DNA from: CAYSCX01 sp964429575
GTDB taxonomy: Bacteria > Desulfobacterota > Binatia > Binatales > Binataceae
Reading direction: 5' to 3'
NCBI GenBank assembly: GCA_964429575.1
Contig: CAYSCX010000008.1
Span: forward strand, 1 to 64,000
DNA: 64,000 nucleotides
A model generated the notes under the pieces. It did no database searches, was not told where the DNA came from, and was given only the letters and a program-made list of their open reading frames with translations. Position 1 is the stretch's first letter. Each line of letters opens with the position of its first letter. Positions 35,224-42,757 of this stretch are shown piece after piece. Both the position numbers and the translations under genes were made by a program.

Positions 35224-37815
35224 GTGGCGGCCGAACGCGACGAATTATATCTGATCGATGGCTCCGGATACCTCTTCCGCGCCTTTTTCGCGCTGCCGCC
35301 TCTGAGCAATTCGCGCGGACTCCCCACCAACGCCATCTACGGGTTCGTGCGGATGCTGCTCAAGCTTCTCAAGGACGCGCGCCCCACGCATATCGCGGTC
35401 GCATTCGACTCGGAGAAGAAGACATTTCGTGACGACCTGTTCGTCGATTACAAGGCCAACCGGCCGCAGATGCCCAACGACCTCGCGGCGCAGATACCGT
35501 ACATCCACCGGGCGGTCGAAGCGCTGCGAATTCGCAAGCTAATCCGCGACGGCTTCGAGGCGGACGACTTGATTGGGACGTTGGCCGTGCGCGCCGCGCG
35601 CGCGGGATTCGAGGTGGTCGTCGCCACCGCCGACAAGGACTTCATGCAGTTGGTGGGTCCGCACATTTCGCTGGTTGACTCGATGCGCGACAAGCACACC
35701 ACCGTGAAGGAGATCCGCGAGCGCTTCGGAGTCGAGCCGCACCAGCTAATCGACATCATGGCGCTGACCGGCGACGCCATCGACAACGTGAAGGGCGTGC
35801 CGGGTATCGGCGAGAAGACCGCATCGGCACTCATCCAGAAATTCGGCTCACTCGAGGAGATCTACCGCGACCTTTCGCGCGTGGAACAGACTGACATCCG
35901 CGGCGCGAAGAAAGTCGCGCAGCTTCTCGCCGGGCATCGCGCCGATGCGGAACTCGCGCGCAAGCTCGTTACCATCGATACCGGCGCGCCGGTCGAGTTC
36001 GAGCCGCACCAGCTCGACTGGCCGGGCATCGACAAGGACGCCGTCGCCAACCTGCTGCGCGAGCTCGAGTTTCATTCGATGCTCGCGGAGTTGGCGCCAT
36101 CGCAGGCGAATCTTTTCGAGCCTCAAGAGGTGCCCGCGGCCGCGCGCGCCTCCGAAGCTGACGTTCCCCGCATCATCGAAGAACTCCGAGCTTCAACGCG
36201 AATCTCCTTCGATCTCAGCGAACTTGAGGACGACAAAAAAGTCCTTAAGATCAAGGGCGACGCCGCGACGCATGTCGTTGATGAAGAGCACATCCCGCGC
36301 CTGGCGCCGGTGCTCTGCGCACAGTCGCCACCGAAGTCCTGCCATGACTTGAAGCATCACATCGGCGCTCTGAAAACTCTGGGCGTGACACTGTGCGGCG
36401 TCGATTTCGACACGATGCTCGCCGGTTTCCTGGTGAACTCGTCGCGCGCGGAACCGACGCTGGGCGAACTGTATCGCGAACATCTCGCGCCGCTCGGCGG
36501 ACGCGGCGTCAATGCGAGCGAGCCGGAATTGATCGCCGCGCTCCGCGACGTGCTGATGCCGCGCCTCGAACACGACGGCCTCATACCGCTGTTCAACGAA
36601 ATCGAAATGCCGATGGCGCCGGTGCTTGCTGAAATGGAAGCGGCGGGCATCGGAGTGGATGCGATAGCGCTCCGGCAGATTTCGACGGAGTTTGCCGAAC
36701 AGACCGCGCGGCTGGAACGCGAGTGCTACGAACTGGCAGGGCGCGAGTTCAATCTGAACTCACCCACCCAGCTTCGCGACCTCCTGTTCGATCATTTGAA
36801 ACTCTCCGTAAAAGGCCTGAAAAAAACCAAGAGCGGCTTCTCAACCGACGCCGACACGCTCGAAAAGCTCTCTTCGTCCCATCCTCTGCCGGCCAAATTG
36901 CTCGAATATCGCGCGATCTCGAAGCTCAAGTCGACGTACACCGACGCGCTCGAACAACTGATCGATCCGGCGACCGGCCGCGTCCACACCACCTTCCACC
37001 AAGCCCTCACCGCGACCGGCCGGCTCAGTTCGAGCGACCCGAATCTTCAAAACATTCCCGCGCGCAGCGAAGAGGGCCGCCGCATTCGCCGCGCATTCGT
37101 GCCGAAGCCCGGCTGCGTGTTCCTCTCCGCCGACTACTCCCAAATCGATCTCCGCGTCCTCGCGCATCTATCCGGCGACGCGACGCTGGTCGATGCATTC
37201 CAGCGCGGCGAGGACATCCATGTGCGCACCGCGACCGAGTTGCTGGGCGTCAGCGCCGATCATGTCGATGCGAACGCGCGACGGATGGCGAAGACCATCA
37301 ACTTCGGAATCATCTACGGCATGGGACCGCAGCGGCTCGCCGCGAGTCTCGGCATCCCGCTGAAAGACGCGGCCGACTACATCAAGCGCTACTTCGAGCG
37401 TTTGCCCGGGGTTCGCGCATTCATGGACAACACCGTGCGCGAGGCTCGCGAGCGCGGTTACGTCGTGACCATGTATGGCCGCCGCCGCTACCTGCCCGAG
37501 TTGCAGGGCCCTGCGGGCGCCGGACGCGCGCAAGCCGAGCGCATCGCCGTCAACACTCCTATCCAGGGCAGCGCGGCAGACCTGATAAAGGTTGCCATGA
37601 TAAGGCTCTACGACGAGCTCAAGAGCGGCAAAATGGATGCCCGGATGCTTCTGCAGGTGCATGACGAGTTGTTGTTCGAGGTGCCAGTCGGGGAGCTTGA
37701 TGCGGCCGCGGAGGCCGCCCGTCGGCAAATGGAGGGGGTTGGCGAGCTGAAAGTGCCGCTCCGAGTCGATCTGAAATCCGGGCCGAACTGGGCTCAACTT
37801 GAAGGTCGGGATTGA
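35224..37815 (+). CDS. polA: DNA polymerase I
   Basis: An 863-residue family A polymerase. The 5' nuclease is at 1-290 (LIDGSGYLFRAFFALPPL, AFDSEKKTFRDDL). The 3'-5' exonuclease domain remnant reads FDLSE (Asp330, then Ser332 where the reference has catalytic Glu) and HDLKHH (Asp375 for Asn, His379 for catalytic Asp), so proofreading is probably lost. The polymerase has motif A DYSQIDLRVLAH (637-648) with Asp642 at the steric-gate position usually Glu, motif B RRMAKTINFGIIYGMG and motif C QVHDELLFEVP. It starts at GTG 35224. It is essential for repair and Okazaki-fragment maturation. Confidence 0.95.
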   Translation: MAAERDELYLIDGSGYLFRAFFALPPLSNSRGLPTNAIYGFVRMLLKLLKDARPTHIAVAFDSEKKTFRDDLFVDYKANRPQMPNDLAAQIPYIHRAVEALRIRKLIRDGFEADDLIGTLAVRAARAGFEVVVATADKDFMQLVGPHISLVDSMRDKHTTVKEIRERFGVEPHQLIDIMALTGDAIDNVKGVPGIGEKTASALIQKFGSLEEIYRDLSRVEQTDIRGAKKVAQLLAGHRADAELARKLVTIDTGAPVEFEPHQLDWPGIDKDAVANLLRELEFHSMLAELAPSQANLFEPQEVPAAARASEADVPRIIEELRASTRISFDLSELEDDKKVLKIKGDAATHVVDEEHIPRLAPVLCAQSPPKSCHDLKHHIGALKTLGVTLCGVDFDTMLAGFLVNSSRAEPTLGELYREHLAPLGGRGVNASEPELIAALRDVLMPRLEHDGLIPLFNEIEMPMAPVLAEMEAAGIGVDAIALRQISTEFAEQTARLERECYELAGREFNLNSPTQLRDLLFDHLKLSVKGLKKTKSGFSTDADTLEKLSSSHPLPAKLLEYRAISKLKSTYTDALEQLIDPATGRVHTTFHQALTATGRLSSSDPNLQNIPARSEEGRRIRRAFVPKPGCVFLSADYSQIDLRVLAHLSGDATLVDAFQRGEDIHVRTATELLGVSADHVDANARRMAKTINFGIIYGMGPQRLAASLGIPLKDAADYIKRYFERLPGVRAFMDNTVREARERGYVVTMYGRRRYLPELQGPAGAGRAQAERIAVNTPIQGSAADLIKVAMIRLYDELKSGKMDARMLLQVHDELLFEVPVGELDAAAEAARRQMEGVGELKVPLRVDLKSGPNWAQLEGRD

Positions 37816-37857
37816 CGGTTGGCCTGAATTTCGCCGCTCCGACCCGCGTCTAAGCCA

Positions 37858-38436
37858 TTGAGGAACCCTGGCCGCCAGGACGGCGACGAGTCCGCGCTCC
37901 TCGAGCGCGCTAAAAGAGGCGACACCGAAGCGTTCGCGGCTCTGGTCGAACGCTACCAACGGCGGGTCGTCGGCGTTGCGCTAGCGGTCGTGCACAATCA
38001 GGATGACGCGGTCGAACTCGCACAGGAAGCGTTCGTCCGCGCCTTCCAGAACCTCAAGAAGTTTGAATCGCGCTCCAGTTTTTCCACATGGCTGTACCGC
38101 ATCGCCGCCAACCTCTCGATCGACTTCCGCCGCCGCGAGGGTCGTCACGTCGTTCTTCGCGGTGAAGATGCCGCCGCGGAGATCAGCCGCATCCCGAGCG
38201 CCGAGGGAGACTCCTACCGCGCAGCCGCGCGCAACGAACTCGGCCAGCGCATCCAGAGTGCCCTGCAACAGTTGACGCCGGAACATCGTGCCGTGATACT
38301 TTTACGAGAAGTAGAGGGACTGTCTTACGACGAGATTAGCGGCGTACTGCAAGTGCCGCGCGGCACGGTGATGAGCCGGCTGCACTACGCGCGCGGTCGC
38401 CTGCGCGTAATTCTCAAGGATCTGGCGGAGGGCTGA
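37858..38436 (+). CDS. ECF-family RNA polymerase sigma factor
   Basis: A 192-residue group-4 sigma factor: region 2 (AFAALVERYQRRVVGVALAVVHNQDDAVELAQEAFVRAFQNL, with the DDAxELxQEAF core) and region 4 with a helix-turn-helix (LTPEHRAVILLREVEGLSYDEISGVLQVPRGTVMSRLHYAR). RpoE-like. The TTG start is supported only by position, 42 bp after polA. The next gene, 6 bp downstream, encodes a zinc anti-sigma factor, the usual partner arrangement. Target stress unknown. Confidence 0.92.
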   Translation: MRNPGRQDGDESALLERAKRGDTEAFAALVERYQRRVVGVALAVVHNQDDAVELAQEAFVRAFQNLKKFESRSSFSTWLYRIAANLSIDFRRREGRHVVLRGEDAAAEISRIPSAEGDSYRAAARNELGQRIQSALQQLTPEHRAVILLREVEGLSYDEISGVLQVPRGTVMSRLHYARGRLRVILKDLAEG

Positions 38437-38442
38437 GCAGTC

Positions 38443-39021
38443 ATGGCTGAATGTAGTGAAATTAGCCTGGTGCTCGGCGCCTTCGAGGACGGCGAGCTCG
38501 AGCCGCACGAGATGCAAGAAGTGGCGCGCCACCTCGCGCAGTGCGGCGGGTGCGAGAATGAACTGGCCGGCTACGCGACGGTCGGGCGTGAGCTGCGCGC
38601 GCTGCGCGTCGAACCCGACCTCACCGGATTCTCGGCCGCCGTTATTTCACGCATCCGCGAGAGCGAATCGCCGATTCGCGCCCGTATCGGACGCTCGCTC
38701 GGGCGCATCCGGGAGGAGTTGCAGTCCGCTCTCCCGACCGCCGCGCTCGCCGCGGCTGTCGCGATTCTGACCGCCGTGATCCTCACGCCCTACGCGGGCA
38801 GGATGCTCGACCGGGCTCTGCCCGGCTCCGAGCTGGCGCAGCTCGAGTCGGGCGCCGGCGTTGCGGCGGAGAACCTGGCCGCCGAAAGCGGCCGGATCGA
38901 CTCTGCGGTTCACGATTCACGTACCGTCATTTCACGGCTCGAGGCCCGCTTGCCGTCGGTGGCCGTGTGGAGCGAGCCACGCACCGATACGACCGTTATT
39001 TGGCTTGCCGATCAGCCCTAG
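38443..39021 (+). CDS. Membrane zinc-finger anti-sigma factor
   Basis: A 192-residue anti-sigma factor. The N-terminal zf-HC2 domain (DGELEPHEMQEVARHLAQCGGCENEL: HxxxCxxC with His at residue 30) binds the sigma factor. One membrane span (LPTAALAAAVAILTAVILTPYAG) is followed by a roughly 80-residue outer domain. GGAGG lies about 12 bases before the ATG. The stop codon TAG (39019-39021) is inside the first bases of repeat element copy 2, so the original C-terminus may have been altered by the insertion. Confidence 0.88.
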   Translation: MAECSEISLVLGAFEDGELEPHEMQEVARHLAQCGGCENELAGYATVGRELRALRVEPDLTGFSAAVISRIRESESPIRARIGRSLGRIREELQSALPTAALAAAVAILTAVILTPYAGRMLDRALPGSELAQLESGAGVAAENLAAESGRIDSAVHDSRTVISRLEARLPSVAVWSEPRTDTTVIWLADQP

Positions 39022-39178
39022 CAGGGTGTTGAGAAAGGCCGTGAGTTCGAAGATTCCATCGACTGTGCGCTCAACACCCTGCCTGAAAGCTGGCTTCCTT
39101 CCTAATCTTCTCCCCCTCTGGGGGAGACGCGAGAGAGGGAGCAGGCTGTTGAAGATGCCTTCTTCAACAGCCTGCTAA
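39018..39178 (-). repeat. Inverted-repeat element, copy 2 (161 bp, reversed)
   Basis: It begins CTAGCAGGGTGTTGAGA and ends TTCAACAGCCTGCTAA. Relative to copies 1 and 4 it is reversed: hairpin C comes first (GCAGGGTGTTGAG pairs with CTCAACACCCTGC, 39021-39082), then the shared linker, then hairpin A (39140-39176, 16-bp stem AGCAGGCTGTTGAAGA, loop TGCCT). Its left CTAG supplies the anti-sigma stop codon and its right end is 3 bp before the next ATG. Confidence 0.88.
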
Positions 39179-39181
39179 GTC

Positions 39182-39739
39182 ATGCCGTTTCGCCCAGTGA
39201 CTCTCGGTGTCGTCGTCGCGGCGGTGTTCGCCATCGCGGGCGGCGCCGACGCACTGGCGCAAGAGCGTCCAGGTTGGGTTGATCTCCAGATCAATTGCGT
39301 CCTCGCCACCGACACCAATGAAGGCGTGGATGTCAAGCTCGCCGATATGAGCGACCGGCTCCGCTCGCTCTTCAGCTACACAACCTACCGCCTCGTCAGC
39401 CATCAGGACGGACTCATCGAGTTCGGCACCGTGGTCGCGTTCACGCTTCCCGGCGGACGGATCCTCAACGTCCAGCCGCGCGGCATGGTCGATGACATGA
39501 TCGCGATGCAACTCGTAATGTTTCAGGGCGCGGAGCCGATGATGACGACCGAGCTTCGGCTCAAGAACCGCGGCATGCTGATCGTCGGCGGCCCGCGCTA
39601 CGAAAAGGGCATGCTGATCGTCTCGATCGCGGCCAACACCACCAGGCGGCGCGACAAGAACAGGTTGCCGGCGGCGTCGGCCACTGCCGACGCCTCGCGA
39701 GGCGAGAAGGGCTCACAGATTCCCGCCGCGCGCCGGTGA
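39182..39739 (+). CDS. Secreted protein of unknown function
   Basis: A 185-residue exported protein: signal peptide MPFRPVTLGVVVAAVFAIAG with cleavage near ALA-Q (about residue 27), then WVDLQINCVLATDTNEGVDVKLADMSDRLRSLFSYTTYRLVSHQDG, which reads as a beta-rich domain, and a basic Ala/Arg-rich tail. It may be the third gene of the sigma/anti-sigma operon. The ATG sits directly after repeat copy 2, so no Shine-Dalgarno exists; the ancestral one may have been displaced by the insertion. A later start would remove the signal peptide. Confidence 0.65.
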   Translation: MPFRPVTLGVVVAAVFAIAGGADALAQERPGWVDLQINCVLATDTNEGVDVKLADMSDRLRSLFSYTTYRLVSHQDGLIEFGTVVAFTLPGGRILNVQPRGMVDDMIAMQLVMFQGAEPMMTTELRLKNRGMLIVGGPRYEKGMLIVSIAANTTRRRDKNRLPAASATADASRGEKGSQIPAARR

Positions 39740-39872
39740 TCAGCGCGGCCGCGCGTTGAGCGCGCCGTCCAGCCGTATCGTCTCACCGTTTAGGATCGCG
39801 TTTTCGACAATGTGACGCGCCAGCGCCGCGTATTCGCGCGGCTGGCCGCCAAACTGCCGGTCGAAAAACGCC
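39740..39872 (-). pseudogene. 3' fragment of an SDR gene (3-hydroxyacyl-CoA dehydrogenase-like)
   Basis: In the minus frame ending at the TGA 39740-39742 the sequence reads FGGQPREYAALARHIVENAI and then LNGETIRLDGALNARPR, the C-terminus of type-2 3-hydroxyacyl-CoA dehydrogenase-like SDRs (AEYAxLVxHIxEN..LNGExIRLDGA). Homology stops near 39872, where AT-richer island DNA begins; the N-terminal about 200 residues are missing and are not found on the other side of the island. The gene was truncated, probably when the island arrived. Confidence 0.7.
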
Positions 39873-39873
39873 G

Positions 39874-40248
39874 TTAAGACGCGCGTCGGTGTGTAGCCTC
39901 GGTGAAGTGTTCTTGAAGAGCGAGGGTACTGCTAGACGGTCGAGATTTTGGTCTAGACTGTTCTTTTTTCCAACGTCCAGTATCAAGCAGTTCAGGCGGC
40001 TGCTCGCGGCTCTTTCGCGAAACGGCGTTCTTTGTTATCTGCTTGCCTTGGCGCTTTTGAGCGACCCGCAACACGGGGAACTCGACACCTTCGCACAAGC
40101 AGGGCTTTCCTTCGGCGCCACCCGAAAGGATGTCCCACCAGTTCCTTCGTTGCTTGCTGCCGCGCGCGGCCATCTTGACCATAGCCTCGTCGATGAGGTT
40201 GACCACATCTTTATAGCCGTTATCGCTGAGCCATTTGCGGCAGGTCAT
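39874..40248 (-). CDS. Unrecognised 124-residue protein of the restriction island
   Basis: It starts MTCRKWLSDNGYKDVVNLIDEAMVKMAARGSKQRRNWWDILSGG and continues CEGVEFPVLRVAQKRQGKQITKNAVSRKSREQPPEL. The N-terminal 85 residues look like a genuine helical domain, possibly DNA-binding; the C-terminus is low-complexity and may be run-on into the truncated SDR. Its ATG overlaps the stop of the next-upstream gene by 4 nt (ATGA), good evidence that both are translated together. No family recognised. Base composition is lower in GC than its surroundings. Confidence 0.6.
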   Translation of the reverse strand: MTCRKWLSDNGYKDVVNLIDEAMVKMAARGSKQRRNWWDILSGGAEGKPCLCEGVEFPVLRVAQKRQGKQITKNAVSRKSREQPPELLDTGRWKKEQSRPKSRPSSSTLALQEHFTEATHRRAS

Positions 40249-41066
40249 ACTTCCTCCGGTTCGTCATCTTCAGCACCATCGTCATCTCCCAGGGATTGCC
40301 AGATATGAACTCGGTTCTGTCGTCCGGTCTCTATCATCCAGATTTGGTCCTCTCCGTTCACAAGCTGAATGATACTTCGAACGAAGAGGATCCGGAACAG
40401 AAAACGCACGTTTTGAAGCTCGTCTTCAGTTTTGTGCGGGAAGATGAACCGCGCGACGGCGGTCGTTTCGTCAATGAGATACTTCTCGCCCCGTTTCTGA
40501 ATAGTCGCTACCTCATCCTGAGTTCTGAGCTTTCCGGAACGAAATCGTCCGTCGACATGGTAAATGGAGTAGCCGACGAAGTGGTCCTCGATGAATCGTA
40601 AGATGTTCTCGAAATAGTTTTCATCAGAATCGTCGGAGAACTTGAGGTTTGTCTTTAGTTCAGGTGTGCCAATAGTCTTGAGTCGGGCAAGCAGACTGTC
40701 CTTGTAGAATAGTGCGTCGAGAGTCGTCCTCAAATGCGTCTCGTTGGTAAGAGGCATTAGGAAATCGTAAATCATTACGTCCGAGCTGCTCGGATCGTAG
40801 CTGGTGACGACGCGTCGGACTTGAGTGACGTGCCGCTTGAATTTTGGCCAACTTACGAATTTTCGGAATGCTTCGGATACTCGATACTGATCCGGCCCGA
40901 TCTTCTCAATTAGGTCCTTGTAGTGCTTGCTAAGGTACGTGTTCAGCGTGCCGGGTTTTTCCCATCCGGTAGCCTCGCGGAATTCTTCCTTTGTGAATGG
41001 CTCCTGGGACTGTAGATGCTCAAGAAGGAAGCGATGCGCCGCGCGTTGAGTGGTGTCGTCTGCCAT
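40245..41066 (-). CDS. Unrecognised 273-residue protein of the restriction island
   Basis: The N-terminus (TQRAAHRFLLEHLQSQEPFTKEEFREATGWEKPGTLNTYLSKHYKDLIEKIGPDQYRV) looks like a winged-helix domain of the kind that heads some defence proteins. The rest is mixed and acidic at the end (GDDDGAEDDEPEEV), with an aromatic patch VGYSIYHVDGRF. No nuclease or ATPase motif is visible. An ATG at 41066 and a GTG at 41069 are both possible. It is preceded by a 174-bp AT-rich gap and followed by the 124-residue gene in a 4-nt overlap. It may be a specificity, control or effector subunit; this is inference. Confidence 0.65.
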   Translation of the reverse strand: MADDTTQRAAHRFLLEHLQSQEPFTKEEFREATGWEKPGTLNTYLSKHYKDLIEKIGPDQYRVSEAFRKFVSWPKFKRHVTQVRRVVTSYDPSSSDVMIYDFLMPLTNETHLRTTLDALFYKDSLLARLKTIGTPELKTNLKFSDDSDENYFENILRFIEDHFVGYSIYHVDGRFRSGKLRTQDEVATIQKRGEKYLIDETTAVARFIFPHKTEDELQNVRFLFRILFVRSIIQLVNGEDQIWMIETGRQNRVHIWQSLGDDDGAEDDEPEEV

Positions 41067-41240
41067 CACATTCGCTCATGGCGCCATGCGCCAGATCCGA
41101 ATCGGCCGAAAACAAGTTGTCAAGCCTCGTAATTTTAGCCCTTCGGCGGTTTCCAATAAATAAGGGAATTTAGGCGGGCTTTGACGTAATATGGGCAACC
41201 AGTTCTCGGATCTCAGGGGCTGGCCGGGACTTCTGTCGAA

Positions 41241-41657
41241 TTAGAGCTTGCCCTGATTTGCTCTTGCGACGAAACCTTCGAGGGTCAGGATGTCAACCTT
41301 ATCTGCGTCCACGAGATACGATTTCAGACCGCCACCAACATAAAAGTTTCGTAACTTCCAACCCTCGCCGCCGAGTACAAGATATGCCTCGTCATAGGTG
41401 CCCTGGCGGACGGCGTCGGCTAGGCAGATAACCTCGAACGGAACTTTCTGCTCAGCTGTGCCGGACACTTGTTGCCATTTGAGCGACACTAAATATTTGA
41501 GTCCGTTCTTTTCGGCGATTACGTCGACGAAATGCCTGCCGCCGCCGAACCGATCACCGATATGTTGTTGTGTGAGATATGCGTAACCGCCGCGCTTGAG
41601 CGCGGGCAGAATCATCGCTTCGAGAACTCCGCCCGTTGTGGTGCTTCGCGGAGACAT
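41241..41657 (-). CDS. PD-(D/E)XK-type restriction endonuclease
   Basis: A 138-residue single-domain protein. Glu13 (VLEAMILPAL), Asp45 (HFVDVIAEKNG) and Lys60 in YLVSLKWQQ give an E...D...SxK arrangement, with Ser58 at the place of the usual acidic residue of (D/E)XK. KWQQVSGTAEQKVPFEVICLADAV completes the core helix. Size and position, 3 bp after the adenine methyltransferase stop, strongly suggest a type II restriction enzyme with the same target site. Specificity is not readable. Confidence 0.75.
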   Translation of the reverse strand: MSPRSTTTGGVLEAMILPALKRGGYAYLTQQHIGDRFGGGRHFVDVIAEKNGLKYLVSLKWQQVSGTAEQKVPFEVICLADAVRQGTYDEAYLVLGGEGWKLRNFYVGGGLKSYLVDADKVDILTLEGFVARANQGKL

Positions 41658-41660
41658 TAC

Positions 41661-42473
41661 TTAGAAATTCTTGATCGCGAGAACCTCTCGAGCCGGTGTG
41701 CGATCGCCAGTGCAACTGATCATACGAGGCGCCTCGAGAAAATTAAGTGTGAATTTTAGCTTCCGGTAGAGGGCCACAATTCGCTCAGTGGCTTGGTTCG
41801 AGAGTACGACTGGACCTGGGTGCTTCGCGAGCCACTCGGCTGCGCGTACCTGCTCCTCCCAACTGAATCCCTGCTTTGAATATTGCGTGAACTGGACGTC
41901 GTATGGTGGATCGGCGTAGACAAAATCGTCTGGTTCGAGAGGGACCACGGCGAAATCCATGTTTGCGAAGTCGCAGTTCGCGAAGAGTCTCCGATACGGC
42001 GTAAAGTCTCGCGTATACGTGATTTGCGCATATCGGCCGAATGGGACGTTGAAACCCCCGCTGCGATTGAATCTGCAGAGACCGTTGTAACCGGTTCGGT
42101 TGAGGTAGTAGAACAGCGCCGCGGCCTCCTCGCCATCGGCTTCGCCCTCCGCGAGAAGTTGGTTGAAGCGATCGCGTTGCTCGTAGTACGCGCGCTCCTT
42201 GTTAATCATCGCGACCGAGGTTTTCAGGCCGCGCTTGAGCGAGCGATAGAAATTTATCAGATGCGGATTGATATCGTTGAGTAATGCCTCGTCTGGAGAG
42301 AGTCCGGCGGTAACTGCAAGTCCCCCGCAAAACGGCTCTACGAGGCGACGATGTTTGTGATCAGCCCACAAAGCGCGCAAGTGTGGGACCTGCCACCGCT
42401 TCCCGCCGGCCCACTTCAACGGCGGCTTGAAATCGCCGTTCGCGTCCACCTTCCTCACCTTGCTCATCCCCAA
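41661..42473 (-). CDS. dam: D12-class DNA N6-adenine methyltransferase (Dam-like)
   Basis: A 270-residue alpha-class adenine methyltransferase. KPPLKWAGGKRWQVPHL and VEPFCGGLAVTAGL form the SAM site, DINPHLINFYRSLKRG is motif-typical, and the catalytic motif is DPPY in FVYADPPYDVQF. Dam/DpnM relatives recognise GATC, so GATC is the first guess, not shown here. ATG 42473 and ATG 42467 are both possible. It heads the restriction island on the minus strand and is followed at once by a small nuclease; it protects the host DNA. Confidence 0.9.
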   Translation of the reverse strand: MGMSKVRKVDANGDFKPPLKWAGGKRWQVPHLRALWADHKHRRLVEPFCGGLAVTAGLSPDEALLNDINPHLINFYRSLKRGLKTSVAMINKERAYYEQRDRFNQLLAEGEADGEEAAALFYYLNRTGYNGLCRFNRSGGFNVPFGRYAQITYTRDFTPYRRLFANCDFANMDFAVVPLEPDDFVYADPPYDVQFTQYSKQGFSWEEQVRAAEWLAKHPGPVVLSNQATERIVALYRKLKFTLNFLEAPRMISCTGDRTPAREVLAIKNF

Positions 42474-42566
42474 TCATGGAGTTATCACAGGCTTTTCGAT
42501 TGCGGAAATGGCTTTCATGGTAGTTTCAACAGACGCTTAAGCTCCTCCCTGTGGCGGAGCTGGGAT

Positions 42567-42716
42567 TCACAAATCGATTCCCCTCTCACTGGAGAGGCGC
42601 ATCAATTCGTCCGTGAAAAACGCCCCGCGAGACTTGCGGATGCGCCCCAAGGCCACTTGGTACTTGGTTTCCGACAGCGCGGCGAAAATGAGTTCCGAGG
42701 GAGAGCGCTTCGCCAC
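42567..42716 (-). CDS. Possible 49-residue ORF at the island's right edge
   Basis: A GTG-started frame reads VAKRSPSELIFAALSETKYQ and continues VALGRIRKSRGAFFTDELMRLSSERGIDL. The composition looks coding rather than random. It has no Shine-Dalgarno and may be the tail of a decayed gene or part of an intergenic repeat. It fills most of the 284-bp gap 42474-42757, which also holds a hairpin, AGCTCC/GGAGCT at 42540-42561. Confidence 0.25.
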   Translation of the reverse strand: MAKRSPSELIFAALSETKYQVALGRIRKSRGAFFTDELMRLSSERGIDL

Positions 42717-42757
42717 GATCGTCGCGGCTACACCCGTCTAGGTCCTACCTCCGCCAC

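Noticed and set aside
39863..42624. 10-bp direct repeat GAAAAACGCC at 39863-39872 and 42615-42624 flanking the restriction island
   Set aside because: Too short to exclude chance, and the right copy is not followed by the missing SDR sequence as an insertion duplication would require.
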